From NCBI RefSeq assembly GCF_943181405.1, contig NZ_CALPBY010000003.1, forward strand, positions 186,001 to 250,000: a stretch of DNA of 64,000 nucleotides. The letters run 5' to 3'. A program made the translations under genes and the position numbers. This DNA comes from Cellulosimicrobium sp. Marseille-Q4280 (GTDB lineage Bacteria; Actinomycetota; Actinomycetes; Actinomycetales; Cellulomonadaceae). The notes beneath the pieces were generated by a model. It was not told the origin of the DNA. It worked only from the letters and a program-made list of their open reading frames with translations, and made no database searches. This document shows, piece by piece, positions 1-7,505 of the stretch; positions within the stretch are counted from its first letter, which is position 1; every line of letters begins with the position of its first letter.

Positions 1-60
1 GACGGTGCGAGCGGGGCGGAGAAGGGGGTCGGCCGCGGGCGTGGAGGCGGGCCCTGTCAC
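1..60 (-). CDS. 5' end of a gene following oleA, cut by the window edge
   Basis: A GTG at 60-58 overlaps the TGA of the OleA-type gene in a GTGA arrangement, and the frame stays open to the window edge (20 codons, beginning MTGPASTPAADPLLRP). In actinobacteria such as Micrococcus luteus an oleBC fusion (alpha/beta hydrolase plus AMP-ligase) follows oleA, so this may be its start. Too little is visible to recognise the protein; the identity is inferred from position only. Confidence 0.35.
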   Translation of the reverse strand, partial: MTGPASTPAADPLLRPARTV

Positions 61-1079
61 CAGGCCAGCTCCAGCATCGCCGTGTTGATGCCGGAGCCCA
101 CGCCCATGAGCAGCACGCGGTCGCCGGCGCTGAGCGTGCCCTGCTCCTCGGCGAGCGTGATCGGCACGGACGCCGGCCCCACGTTGCCGAGCCGCTCGTA
201 GGTGGTGGGCACGCGGGAGCGGTCCAGGCCCACCGCCTCGACGATCGCGTCGGTGTGCACGCGCGAGACCTGGTGCGTGATGTACCGGTCCATGGAGGAC
301 CAGTCCCAGTCGGCGACGGCGTCCTTCCAGGCGTCCACGACGAGCTCGAGGCCGCCCTCGAGCAGCGCCTGGGCATCGGTGAACATGCCGTCGGTGCTGC
401 CCACGCACAGGTCGTGGAACCGGGTGGCCGCGCGGGTGACGCCGCCGCGCACGCGGTGGGCACGCGGGTGCTCGTCCGCGCGGCCCAGCACGGCGGCGGC
501 CGAGCCGGATCCGAGCGTGAGCGAGGCGAACTCCTGCATGAAGTCGTCGCGGTCGCGGTCCTCGCGCAGCAGCCGCTCGATCGTGCGGTCGTGGATGACG
601 TCCGCGTCCTCGCCGTCCACGACGACCGCGTAGCGGATCTGCCCGGACTCGATCATGCCCGCGGCGAGGCTCATGCCGTTGATGAAGCCGAGGCACGCGT
701 TGGCGACGTCGAAGTTGGTGGCGGACGACGGCAGGTCGAGCCCGTGGTGCAGCCGCACCGCGACCGACGGCTCGAGATGCTTGCGCGTGACCGACGTGTT
801 GATCAGGAGCCCGACGTCGCTCGGGTCCACCCCGGCGGCGCGGAGCGCCTCCTGCCCCGCGGCGACCGTCGCGTCGTCGACGTCCTCCTCGGCGGTCCAG
901 GTGCGCCGCTCGCGCACGCCCGCCACGCGTTGCAGCAGCGTGGACGGCAGACGCAGCCGCCGCAGCGCGGGGGCGAGACGCTCCTGCACCTCGGCGGACG
1001 TCCGCACGCCGGCGGGAAGCCGGCTGGTGACGGACAGCAGCGCGACGTTGGTGAACCTGGCGGTGGCGTTACCTGACAC
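57..1079 (-). CDS. oleA: OleA-type thiolase / 3-oxoacyl-ACP synthase III family protein
   Basis: Thiolase-fold enzyme of 340 aa. FabH-like proteins condense acyl thioesters; the OleA branch joins two fatty acyl-CoAs head to head in long-chain olefin synthesis. The nucleophile Cys129 lies in NACLGFINGM, a His follows in DRYITHQVSR and an Asn in ERLGNVGPASVPI, completing the Cys-His-Asn triad. The HLEPSVAVRLHHGL stretch resembles the glutamate-bearing segment of OleA. The start is GTG at 1079, preceded by GGAG five bases upstream. A second reading frame overlaps its stop codon, as expected for an ole operon. It could instead be an ordinary FabH paralogue; the thiolase fold is secure, the OleA assignment is likely. 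Confidence 0.8.
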   Translation of the reverse strand: MSGNATARFTNVALLSVTSRLPAGVRTSAEVQERLAPALRRLRLPSTLLQRVAGVRERRTWTAEEDVDDATVAAGQEALRAAGVDPSDVGLLINTSVTRKHLEPSVAVRLHHGLDLPSSATNFDVANACLGFINGMSLAAGMIESGQIRYAVVVDGEDADVIHDRTIERLLREDRDRDDFMQEFASLTLGSGSAAAVLGRADEHPRAHRVRGGVTRAATRFHDLCVGSTDGMFTDAQALLEGGLELVVDAWKDAVADWDWSSMDRYITHQVSRVHTDAIVEAVGLDRSRVPTTYERLGNVGPASVPITLAEEQGTLSAGDRVLLMGVGSGINTAMLELAW

Positions 1080-1385
1080 ACGAGCTCCAGACGGCCGGAC
1101 GCACGAGCGCCCGGCTCAGCGACGAGACGACCGGGGGGCGCCTGACCGCCGGTGCGGCAGCGCGACCGCGCCGGGCGGGGGCCGACGGCTGGTGCCGTCC
1201 ACTCCCGCGTCCCCGAGCGTAGGACGCTCGGCGGTTTCCCGCCGTTCCAACCGGGCGCTGTGGGATGCGCCACGTCGGCACGGCGGCTCGCAGAGGGGCG
1301 TGGCCCGCTCCTCGTGATCGATGACTTCCCCGGCGCCGCGCGGTCTACCCCGGGGACCGAGACGGCGAGCGACCTGGAGACGACC
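1080..1385. other. 306-bp divergent intergenic region with two overlapping hairpins
   Basis: No convincing gene lies between oleA (-) and the DHFR-like gene (+). Two perfect short hairpins are visible: an 8-bp stem with a 3-nt loop at 1213-1231 and a 6-bp stem with loop TTTC at 1229-1244. They share bases 1229-1231, so only one can form fully at a time. The region should hold both promoters, but no clear -35/-10 pair was recognised. Confidence 0.4.
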
Positions 1386-2021
1386 ATGGGACTCATCGAG
1401 ATCGAGCTGTTCACGACCCTCGACCTCGTCGGGCAGGCGCCCGGCGGGCCGGAGGAGGACCCCGAGAACGCGTTCCCCTTCGGCGGCTGGCAGGCGCCGC
1501 TGCTCGACGACGTCGCCGGTGCGCAGATCGACGCCGCGTACGAGGGCACGGACGCGCTGCTGCTCGGCCGGCGGACGTACGACATCTTCGCGTCCTACTG
1601 GCCGCACCAGGAGGACGGCCCGGACGGCGGCTTCGCGACGCTCTTCAACCGCATCCCCAAGTACGTCGCCTCGCGCGGAACGCCCGACCTGCCCTGGGCC
1701 GGGTCGACGCAGCTCGGACCCGACCTGGCGACGGCGGTGCGCGAGGTCCGCGACCGGCACGAGCACGTCAAGGTCGTCGGCAGCCTGAACCTGGTGCAGT
1801 CCCTCCTGCGCGAGAAGCTGTTCGACCGCCTCGACCTGTGGGTGCACCCGATCGTCCTCGGCGTCGGGAAGACCGTGTTCGACGGCGGAGCCGTCCCCAC
1901 GAACCTCACGCTCCTCGAGCCCGCGGCGTCCAGCCCGACGGGCACGGTGCTCATGCGGTACGGGCTCGCCGACGGGACGCCCGGGACGGGCGACATGAGC
2001 AAGCCCGGCCGCGGCGTCTGA
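1386..2021 (+). CDS. Dihydrofolate reductase family protein (RibD C-terminal fold)
   Basis: A 211-aa protein of the RibD_C/DHFR-like superfamily, which binds NADPH and reduces pterin- or pyrimidine-like substrates. Typical landmarks are the N-terminal strand MGLIEIELFTTLDLVGQ, ALLLGRRTYDIFASYW, VKVVGSLNLVQSLL for the cofactor loop, and the C-terminal DLWVHPIVLGVGKTVF. The ATG at 1386 is chosen because GGAG precedes it by about seven bases and homology begins there; the upstream open frame is not conserved-looking. Such stand-alone proteins are common in actinobacteria and usually have no assigned substrate, so it should not be called folate DHFR. Confidence 0.8.
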   Translation: MGLIEIELFTTLDLVGQAPGGPEEDPENAFPFGGWQAPLLDDVAGAQIDAAYEGTDALLLGRRTYDIFASYWPHQEDGPDGGFATLFNRIPKYVASRGTPDLPWAGSTQLGPDLATAVREVRDRHEHVKVVGSLNLVQSLLREKLFDRLDLWVHPIVLGVGKTVFDGGAVPTNLTLLEPAASSPTGTVLMRYGLADGTPGTGDMSKPGRGV

Positions 2022-2044
2022 GCCGTCGAGCGGACCGCCGGGAA

Positions 2045-2061
2045 CGGGACCGACGGTCCCG
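2045..2061. terminator. Possible bidirectional terminator
   Basis: A perfect 7-bp inverted repeat (CGGGACC / GGTCCCG) with a 3-nt loop lies in the 58-bp gap between convergent genes. The stem is short and no T-tract follows, so the role is inferred from position. Confidence 0.35.
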
Positions 2062-2079
2062 ACCGCCGCACGGCCTGCC

Positions 2080-2448
2080 CTACGGTGCCGGGGCCGGCTC
2101 GCCTCGGAGGATCGACGTCATCTTCTTGCCGCGCGCGACCTCGTCGACGAGCTTGTCCATCCAGCGGATCTTCTGCATGAGCGGGTCCTCGATGTCCTCG
2201 ACGCGGTAGCCGCAGATCACGCCGGTGATGAGCGGCGCGTTCGGGTTCATCGCGGGTGCCTGCTCGAAGAACGTCTCGAGGTCGATCTCGTCGGCGATCA
2301 CCTTCTGCAGGCCCGCCTCGTCGTAGCCCGTGAGCCACGTGATGACCTGGTCCAGCTCGTCCCTGGACCTTCCCTTGCGTTCCACCTTGGTCACGTAGAG
2401 CGGGTAGATACTGGCAAAGCTCATCGCGAAGATGCGCGGGTGCGCCAT
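2080..2448 (-). CDS. DUF2200 family protein
   Basis: A 122-aa protein that matches the DUF2200 family in its opening MAHPRIFAMSFASIYPLYV, the KVERKGRSRDELDQVITWLTG segment and the conserved tail including CGYRVEDIEDPLMQKIRW. The family is uncharacterised, so no function is assigned. The start ATG at 2448 follows a strong GGAGG at seven bases. It is convergent with the DHFR-like gene and divergent from the VOC gene; the 210-bp upstream gap holds its promoter. Confidence 0.8.
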   Translation of the reverse strand: MAHPRIFAMSFASIYPLYVTKVERKGRSRDELDQVITWLTGYDEAGLQKVIADEIDLETFFEQAPAMNPNAPLITGVICGYRVEDIEDPLMQKIRWMDKLVDEVARGKKMTSILRGEPAPAP

Positions 2449-2646
2449 CGGTGTTCCTCCGTGCTCGTGCGTGGGGCTGCGCGGTGCCGTGCCGCCCGCG
2501 CGGCCGCCCTCGTGACAGTCTCGCACCCTCGACGTCGCGCATGGTCGACCTCGACCGGTTCGTCCAGGACCGGATCGACCACGGACCGTTCGGTGCTCGT
2601 CCTGGGACCTGAGAGCCGGCCGGTCGCCGCGCGGCCGTACGGATCC

Positions 2647-2652
2647 TAGGCT
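2647..2652 (+). promoter_or_regulatory. -10 hexamer TAGGCT, leaderless start of the VOC gene
   Basis: TAGGCT is followed by 6 nt and then the ATG at 2659. There is no Shine-Dalgarno sequence, which fits transcription beginning at the start codon. Confidence 0.55.
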
Positions 2653-2658
2653 CGCAGG

Positions 2659-3096
2659 ATGACGATCCAGAGGTTGGACAACGTCGCCGTCGTCGTCGAC
2701 GACCTCGACGCGGCGGTCGAGTTCTTCACCGAGCTCGGGATGGAGCTCGAGGGCAGGATGCCGATCGAGGACCGGCGCGCGGAGCGCGTCGTCGGGCTCG
2801 ACGGGATGCGCTCCGAGATCGCGATGATGCGCGTGCCCGACGGCGCCGGTCGCCTCGAGCTCACCACCTACCACTCACCGGTGCTGGTGGACCGGGGTCT
2901 GCGCGACGCACCGCCGAACACGCTCGGCCTGCACCGGGTGATGTTCGCCGTCGACGACATCGACGGCACGGTGCAGCGACTGCGCGGCCACGGTGCCGAG
3001 CTCCTCGGCGAGATCGTGCGGTACGACGCGTACCGGCTCTGCTACCTGCGCGGGCCGAGCGGCATCATCGTCGCGCTCGCCGAGCAGGTCGGGTGA
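2659..3096 (+). CDS. VOC (glyoxalase/bleomycin resistance) family protein
   Basis: A 145-aa vicinal-oxygen-chelate fold protein with two beta-alpha-beta-beta-beta modules, the first opening RLDNVAVVVDDLDAAVEFF and the second LGLHRVMFAVDDIDGTV. Potential metal ligands (a Glu in GRLELTTY, His in LGLHRV) are present. VOC proteins include glyoxalase I, dioxygenases, epimerases and antibiotic-binding proteins, and sequence alone does not say which this is. The start is fixed by the TAGGCT-6 nt-ATG pattern. It faces the macro-domain gene with only six bases between them. Confidence 0.8.
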   Translation: MTIQRLDNVAVVVDDLDAAVEFFTELGMELEGRMPIEDRRAERVVGLDGMRSEIAMMRVPDGAGRLELTTYHSPVLVDRGLRDAPPNTLGLHRVMFAVDDIDGTVQRLRGHGAELLGEIVRYDAYRLCYLRGPSGIIVALAEQVG

Positions 3097-3102
3097 ACCC
3101 AC

Positions 3103-3627
3103 TCACCGCCCGGCGAGCGCCGTCCGGAAGGCGTCGAGCAGGGTGTCGCTGAACAGCACGAACCGCACCTCCTCCACGCTGCCCTGATCCTGCGGCCGCC
3201 AGCCCCGCACGGCGTCGACCGCGACGGTCGCGACGACGTCCGGGTCCCACCCGTAGACCCCGGCGCTCACGGCAGGGAACGCCACGGATCGCGCGCCCAG
3301 GTCCGCGGCGACGTCGAGCGAGCGCGTGAAGCACGACGCGAGCAGCGCGGGGTCGGTCTGGCCGCGGTGCCGGTTCGGCCCGACCGTGTGGACGACCCAC
3401 CGCGCGGGCAGGTCGAACGCGTCGGTGGCGACGGCGTCACCCACGGGCAGGCCGTCGCGGTGGGTGGTCTTGCGCAGTCGCCGGCACGCCTCGAGGAGGC
3501 GCGGCCCGGCGGCCGCGTGGATCGCGCCGTCGACCCCTCCCCCGCCCAGGAGGTTCGAGTTCGCCGCGTTGACGACGACGTCCGTCGCCACGCGGGTGAT
3601 GTCCCCGCGCTCCGCCGAGATCTGCAT
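3103..3627 (-). CDS. Macro-domain protein, probable O-acetyl-ADP-ribose deacetylase
   Basis: A 174-aa single macro domain of the MacroD/YmdB type. Visible hallmarks are VVNAANSNLLGGGGVDGAIH (ADP-ribose binding and catalytic Asn/Asp loop), the WVVHTVGP strand and the diphosphate-binding loop AFPAVSAGVYGW. The family hydrolyses O-acetyl-ADP-ribose or removes ADP-ribose from acidic residues. The catalytic elements look intact. The ATG lies 7 nt after TAGGGT on the minus strand, so the mRNA is probably leaderless. It stands alone, without a neighbouring sirtuin or ADP-ribosyltransferase. Confidence 0.9.
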   Translation of the reverse strand: MQISAERGDITRVATDVVVNAANSNLLGGGGVDGAIHAAAGPRLLEACRRLRKTTHRDGLPVGDAVATDAFDLPARWVVHTVGPNRHRGQTDPALLASCFTRSLDVAADLGARSVAFPAVSAGVYGWDPDVVATVAVDAVRGWRPQDQGSVEEVRFVLFSDTLLDAFRTALAGR

Positions 3628-3634
3628 GCCGTCG

Positions 3635-3640
3635 ACCCTA
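3635..3640 (-). promoter_or_regulatory. -10 hexamer TAGGGT, leaderless start of the macro-domain gene
   Basis: Read on the minus strand, TAGGGT is followed by 7 nt and the ATG at 3627, with no Shine-Dalgarno sequence. Confidence 0.5.
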
Positions 3641-3690
3641 CTGGCGGTCGACCCGCCCTCCGCGCCGTCGGGTCGTGTCTCGCGCGGCGG

Positions 3691-4275
3691 TCAGGCCGGG
3701 CGCGCGACGGCGGCGGCCAGACCGTGCGACGTCTCCAGCCGGTCGACCAGCAACGTGCCGGCCGCGACGAGCGGGACGAGCACGAGGTTGCCCAGCAGCA
3801 TCGTGCGCAGGAAGGGCAGGCCCGCGACGTAGCTCGCGACGAGCCCGTCGACGCCCGCCGGGTACCACGTGCCGCGGCCCTGGAGCCACACGCCGAAGTT
3901 CGTCCAGAGGAAGAACCAGAGCGAGCCGGCGACGCCGAACGCCGCACCGGCGCCGATACGCCGCCATCCCGTCGTGTTGCGCGCGAGCAGCGACCCGAGG
4001 CCCACGACGAGCCACGCGCTCCACGTGAACAGCGCGATGGACGTGTTGCCGAGCACGACGTCGGAGACGACCGTCACGGCCAGCGGCACGACGAAGGCCC
4101 ACCGCGAGCGCAGCAGGATCGTCGCGGCGAACGTGGCAGCGGTGACGAGCTCGAGGTTCGGCGGCGCGCCGAGCTCGGCCCGGACGAGGCGCCACACGAC
4201 GGCGAGCGCCGCGAGCGCGACGACGAGCGCCGGGCGCCACCAGCGCGTCAGGAGGTGAACGTCTCGAGCTTCCAC
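3691..4275 (-). CDS. DUF6580-type membrane protein (ECF S-component-like)
   Basis: A 194-aa integral membrane protein with about five or six hydrophobic segments. PPNLELVTAATFAATILL and the VVSDVVLGN segment resemble the DUF6580 family of putative transport proteins, which look like ECF-transporter substrate-binding subunits. The only reasonable start is GTG at 4275, overlapping the upstream lipoprotein gene by 26 bases, so the two are translationally coupled. DUF4430 domains occur in cobalamin-binding transcobalamin-like proteins and are often beside such membrane proteins, suggesting joint capture and uptake of a cofactor. No ECF ATPase or T-component is present nearby, so the substrate is unproven. 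Confidence 0.65.
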   Translation of the reverse strand: MEARDVHLLTRWWRPALVVALAALAVVWRLVRAELGAPPNLELVTAATFAATILLRSRWAFVVPLAVTVVSDVVLGNTSIALFTWSAWLVVGLGSLLARNTTGWRRIGAGAAFGVAGSLWFFLWTNFGVWLQGRGTWYPAGVDGLVASYVAGLPFLRTMLLGNLVLVPLVAAGTLLVDRLETSHGLAAAVARPA

Positions 4276-4700
4276 GTGATCTCGTCACCGTCCTTCGTCT
4301 CGAGGGTCCCCGCCCCCACCGTAGCCATCTCACCGTTGACGTAGAGAGCCCAGAACTCGCTGTCCGGGTCGGCCGTGATGCCGTCGATCGCGGTGACGAA
4401 CGCGTTCTCGCCCTCTCCGGTCACCTGCGCGGACGGGTCCGCCTCGAGGAGCAGGTCGAGCGCCATGCTGCCCTCCTCGCCCTCGTACGAGAACTCGGGC
4501 GCATCCTCGGACGACTCCTCGGCCGGGTCGCTCGACTCCTCGGTCGCGCTGCTCTCGGTCGCGGTCGGCGTGGTGGTCTCGGCCGCGCCACCGGAGTCGT
4601 CCGCCGACGAGCAGCCGGCGAGGAGGCCTGCGGCGAGCAGGAGGGAGGTGAGGGCGGTCAGCGAGCGCGCGGGCGTCTCGCGAAGGTTCCGGAGGGTCAC
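4248..4700 (-). CDS. DUF4430 domain lipoprotein
   Basis: A 150-aa lipoprotein: N-terminal signal peptide with lipobox LLAGC, a Ser/Thr/Glu-rich linker, then a DUF4430 domain (near VTGEGENAFVTAIDGITAD, then FWALYVNGEMATVGAGT). DUF4430 is the beta-grasp-like domain seen in intrinsic-factor/transcobalamin C-termini and in bacterial surface proteins. Two in-frame GTGs exist at 4706 and 4700; the second is chosen because TAGGCT lies exactly 6 nt before it, and this still leaves a full signal peptide. It overlaps the downstream DUF6580 gene, indicating an operon in which an extracytoplasmic binding protein feeds a membrane subunit. Confidence 0.75.
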   Translation of the reverse strand: MTLRNLRETPARSLTALTSLLLAAGLLAGCSSADDSGGAAETTTPTATESSATEESSDPAEESSEDAPEFSYEGEEGSMALDLLLEADPSAQVTGEGENAFVTAIDGITADPDSEFWALYVNGEMATVGAGTLETKDGDEITWKLETFTS

Positions 4701-4706
4701 GCGCAC

Positions 4707-4712
4707 AGCCTA
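4707..4712 (-). promoter_or_regulatory. -10 hexamer TAGGCT, start of the DUF4430 lipoprotein
   Basis: On the minus strand TAGGCT, 6 nt (GTGCGC) and GTG at 4700 follow one another. The alternative GTG abuts the hexamer and would lie upstream of the expected transcription start. Confidence 0.5.
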
Positions 4713-4803
4713 CGCAGCATCGACCCGGTCATACCCCGCCGCCCGACTGGCGGACGGGTGTCGGTCCCGCGAGCGACGGAGGCGTTCCGCGGTGTGCACG
4801 GCG

Positions 4804-6933
4804 TCATACGTCGATGCGGGCCCGGTCGAGCTCGGCCGCGCCGGCGACGATGAAGTCCTTGCGCGGCGCGACGTCGCTGCCCATGAGCAGCTCGAACACG
4901 CGCTCCGCAGCCTCCGCGTGCTCGGCCGTGACACGGCGCAGGGTGCGGTGGCGCGGGTCCATCGTCGTCTCGGCGAGCTGGTCGGCGTCCATCTCCCCGA
5001 GGCCCTTGTATCGCTGGATGTCGTCCTTGTAGCGGCGTCCGGCCTTGTCGAGCTTCTTGAGCGTCGCCGTGAGCTCCGCCTCGGAGTACGTGTAGATGTA
5101 CTCGTTCTTGCGACGCCCCGAGCCGATGACCTCGATCCGGTGCAGCGGGGGCACCGCGGCGAACACGCGGCCCGCCTCGACCATGGGCTTCATGTACCGG
5201 TAGAAGAGCGTGAGGAGCAGGGTGCGGATGTGTGCGCCGTCGACGTCGGCGTCCGTCATGAGCACGATCTTCCCGTAGCGTGCCGCCTCGAGGTCGAACG
5301 ACCGGCCCGATCCCGCACCGATGACCTGGATGATCGCGGTGCACTCGGCGTTGCGGAGCATGTCGCTCACGGACGCCTTCTGCACGTTGAGGATCTTGCC
5401 GCGGATCGGCAGGAGCGCCTGGAAGTCCGAGCTGCGGGCGAGGCGCGCCGTGCCGAGCGCGCTGTCGCCCTCGACGATGAACAGCTCGCTGCGCCCGACG
5501 TCGTCGCTGCGGCAGTCGACCAGCTTGGCCGGCAGCGAGGAGGTCTCGAGCGCGTTCTTGCGCCGCGAGATCTCCTTCTGCTTGCGCGCGGTGATGCGCG
5601 CGCGCATCTCCGCGACGACCTTGTCGAGCAGCAGCGCAGCCTGCGTCTTCTCGTCGCGCTTGGTCGACGTGAGCAGGGCGTTGAGCTCCTTCTCGACGAC
5701 GCGGGTGACGATCGCGCGCACCGGCGCGGTGCCGAGGACCTCCTTCGTCTGGCCCTCGAACTGCGGCTCGGCGAGGCGCACGGTGACGACCGCGGTGAGG
5801 CCGGCGAGGACGTCGTCCTTCTCGATGCGCTCCGACGCGTCCCGCGTCGACACCTTGAGGCGGCGCGCGTTCGTCTCGACGGCCTTGCGCAGCACCTTGA
5901 GCAGCCCGGCCTCGAACCCGCCGAGGTGGGAACCGCCCTTGGGCGTGGCGATGATGTTGACGAAGCTGCGCACCTCGGTCTCGTACCCCGTGCCCCAGCG
6001 CAGGGCGACGTCGACCTCGCACTCGCGCGTGACCGCCTGCGGCGACATGTGCCCGCGGTCGTCGAGGACCGGGACGGTCTCGGTGAACGTGCCGCTGCCG
6101 GTGAGGTGCCACGTCGCGGTGACGGGCGAGTCGGGCGCGAGGAACTCGACGAAGTCCACCGAGCCGCCGTGGTGGACGAACGTCTCCTCGTGCGGCCCGT
6201 CCTGGGCGGGCGTGCCGGGCAGGCCGCGCTCGTCGCGGACCGTCACCTCGAGACCCGGCACGAGGAACGTCGTCTGGCGCACGCGCGTGACGAGCTCGTC
6301 GTAGGAGAACACGGCATTCTTCGGGAAGACCTGGCGGTCCGCCCAGTAGCGGACGCGCGTGCCCGTGACGCCCCGGCGGGTCTTGCCGACCACGGCGAGC
6401 TCGGACCGGCTCACGAACGGCTCGAACGGCGCGTCCGGCGTAGGTCCCGCCTTCGGGTCCGCGAAGGTCCCCGGCTCGCCGCGGTGGAACGTCATGCGGT
6501 GCGTCTTGCCGCCACGGTCGACCTCGACGTCGAGACGGGCCGACAGGGCGTTGACGACGGACGCGCCGACGCCGTGGAGACCGCCGGACGCGGTGTACGA
6601 GCCGCCGCCGAACTTGCCGCCGGCGTGGAGCTTGGTGAAGACGACCTCGACGCCCGACAGCCCGGTCTTCGGCTCGATGTCGACGGGGATGCCGCGCCCG
6701 TCGTCCTCGACGGTGACCGACGTGTCGGCGTGCAGGACGATGCGGATCTTCGTGCAGTTGCCCGCGAGCGCCTCGTCGACGGAGTTGTCGATGATCTCCC
6801 ACAGGCAGTGCATGAGGCCGCGGGAGTCGGTCGAGCCGATGTACATGCCCGGCCGCTTGCGCACGGCCTCGAGGCCCTCGAGCACGGACAGGTGCCGAGC
6901 GGTGTAGCTGGACTCAGCGGAGGTGGTCGTCAC
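4804..6933 (-). CDS. parE: DNA topoisomerase IV subunit B
   Basis: A 709-aa type IIA topoisomerase ATPase subunit that works with ParC to decatenate chromosomes. The GHKL ATPase motifs are EIIDNSVDEAL, EDDGRGIPVDI and GGLHGVGASVVN; the transducer follows, and the TOPRIM domain shows FIVEGDSALG and LMTDADVDGAHIR. The C-terminus has IQRYKGLGEMDADQL. The close position to the principal sigma factor matches parE rather than gyrB in related actinobacteria; gyrB normally sits near dnaA. The start is GTG at 6933, chosen because TACGCT lies 7 nt upstream and MYIGSTDSRGLMH begins soon after. parC is not in the window. Confidence 0.92.
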   Translation of the reverse strand: MTTTSAESSYTARHLSVLEGLEAVRKRPGMYIGSTDSRGLMHCLWEIIDNSVDEALAGNCTKIRIVLHADTSVTVEDDGRGIPVDIEPKTGLSGVEVVFTKLHAGGKFGGGSYTASGGLHGVGASVVNALSARLDVEVDRGGKTHRMTFHRGEPGTFADPKAGPTPDAPFEPFVSRSELAVVGKTRRGVTGTRVRYWADRQVFPKNAVFSYDELVTRVRQTTFLVPGLEVTVRDERGLPGTPAQDGPHEETFVHHGGSVDFVEFLAPDSPVTATWHLTGSGTFTETVPVLDDRGHMSPQAVTRECEVDVALRWGTGYETEVRSFVNIIATPKGGSHLGGFEAGLLKVLRKAVETNARRLKVSTRDASERIEKDDVLAGLTAVVTVRLAEPQFEGQTKEVLGTAPVRAIVTRVVEKELNALLTSTKRDEKTQAALLLDKVVAEMRARITARKQKEISRRKNALETSSLPAKLVDCRSDDVGRSELFIVEGDSALGTARLARSSDFQALLPIRGKILNVQKASVSDMLRNAECTAIIQVIGAGSGRSFDLEAARYGKIVLMTDADVDGAHIRTLLLTLFYRYMKPMVEAGRVFAAVPPLHRIEVIGSGRRKNEYIYTYSEAELTATLKKLDKAGRRYKDDIQRYKGLGEMDADQLAETTMDPRHRTLRRVTAEHAEAAERVFELLMGSDVAPRKDFIVAGAAELDRARIDV

Positions 6934-6940
6934 GGCGGAC

Positions 6941-6946
6941 AGCGTA
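6941..6946 (-). promoter_or_regulatory. -10 hexamer TACGCT, leaderless start of parE
   Basis: TACGCT, 7 nt, then GTG at 6933 on the minus strand; no Shine-Dalgarno sequence. Confidence 0.5.
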
Positions 6947-7086
6947 GTCGAGGCGTCCCACGCTCCGGGGCTGCCATGCCGTTCGACCGCCGTGCCGCCG
7001 TATTCCCGTCGGGCGAGGGCTACGCGGGTAGCGAACCAGGGCGCCGGGAGCACGGTCGGGTGGGCAGAAGGTGGTTTCATGGTCGT

Positions 7087-7308
7087 GTGACTGCTACGAC
7101 GACCACCACCGAACCCCTGACCGCGGCCGACCGCTGCGACCGTTGCGGGGCCCAGGCGTACGTCCGCGTGGTCCTGCCGAGCGGCGAGCTGCTGTTCTGC
7201 GGCCACCACGCGCGGGCGCACGCCGAGGCCTACTCGGGCGTCGCGACCCAGATCCAGGACGAGACGGACCGCCTGCACGCCGAGCACGGCGCCGGCGCGA
7301 TGCGCTGA
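7087..7308 (+). CDS. DUF7455 small zinc-ribbon-like protein
   Basis: A 73-aa protein with paired CDRCGAQAY and FCGHHARAH, a CxxC...CxHH arrangement likely to bind zinc. It matches the small actinobacterial DUF7455 family often found near the principal sigma factor gene; its function is unknown. GTG at 7087 is chosen because the conserved part begins about ten residues later, and no other in-frame start lies close. Two strong hairpins separate it from the convergent sigma factor gene. Confidence 0.75.
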   Translation: MTATTTTTEPLTAADRCDRCGAQAYVRVVLPSGELLFCGHHARAHAEAYSGVATQIQDETDRLHAEHGAGAMR

Positions 7309-7326
7309 GTCCACCCCTACCCCTGC

Positions 7327-7364
7327 GACGCCCCTTCCGGTGACCACCCACCGGGAGGGGCGTC
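7327..7364. terminator. Rho-independent-type terminator after the DUF7455 gene
   Basis: A two-part stem, GACGCCCC / GGGGCGTC outside and CCGGTG / CACCGG inside, starts 18 bases after the stop codon. No T-tract follows, as usual in high-GC actinobacteria. Confidence 0.65.
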
Positions 7365-7445
7365 GTCGTACCCGGACCGGCGACGTGCGGTAGACGTGGG
7401 GTACGAGCGACGTCCGTCGGACGTCGGCGAGGTCCCGGGGAGACG

Positions 7446-7487
7446 ACGAAGGGCCCGGGAGGACGGTCGTCCTCCCGGGCCCTTCGT
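7446..7487. terminator. Strong terminator after sigA
   Basis: A perfect 19-bp stem (7446-7464 with 7469-7487) with a 4-nt loop lies 18 bases beyond the sigA stop. It is symmetric, so it can also serve the convergent small gene. Confidence 0.8.
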
Positions 7488-7505
7488 GCCGCGTGGCGCG
7501 ACCCG

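Noticed and set aside
5321-6304. A 327-codon plus-strand open frame inside parE
   Set aside because: Ser/Arg-rich shadow of the parE reading frame with no recognisable domain.
4375-7070. A long plus-strand open frame running opposite parE into the DUF7455 gene
   Set aside because: Only the last 74 codons (from 7087) look like a protein; the rest is antisense to parE.
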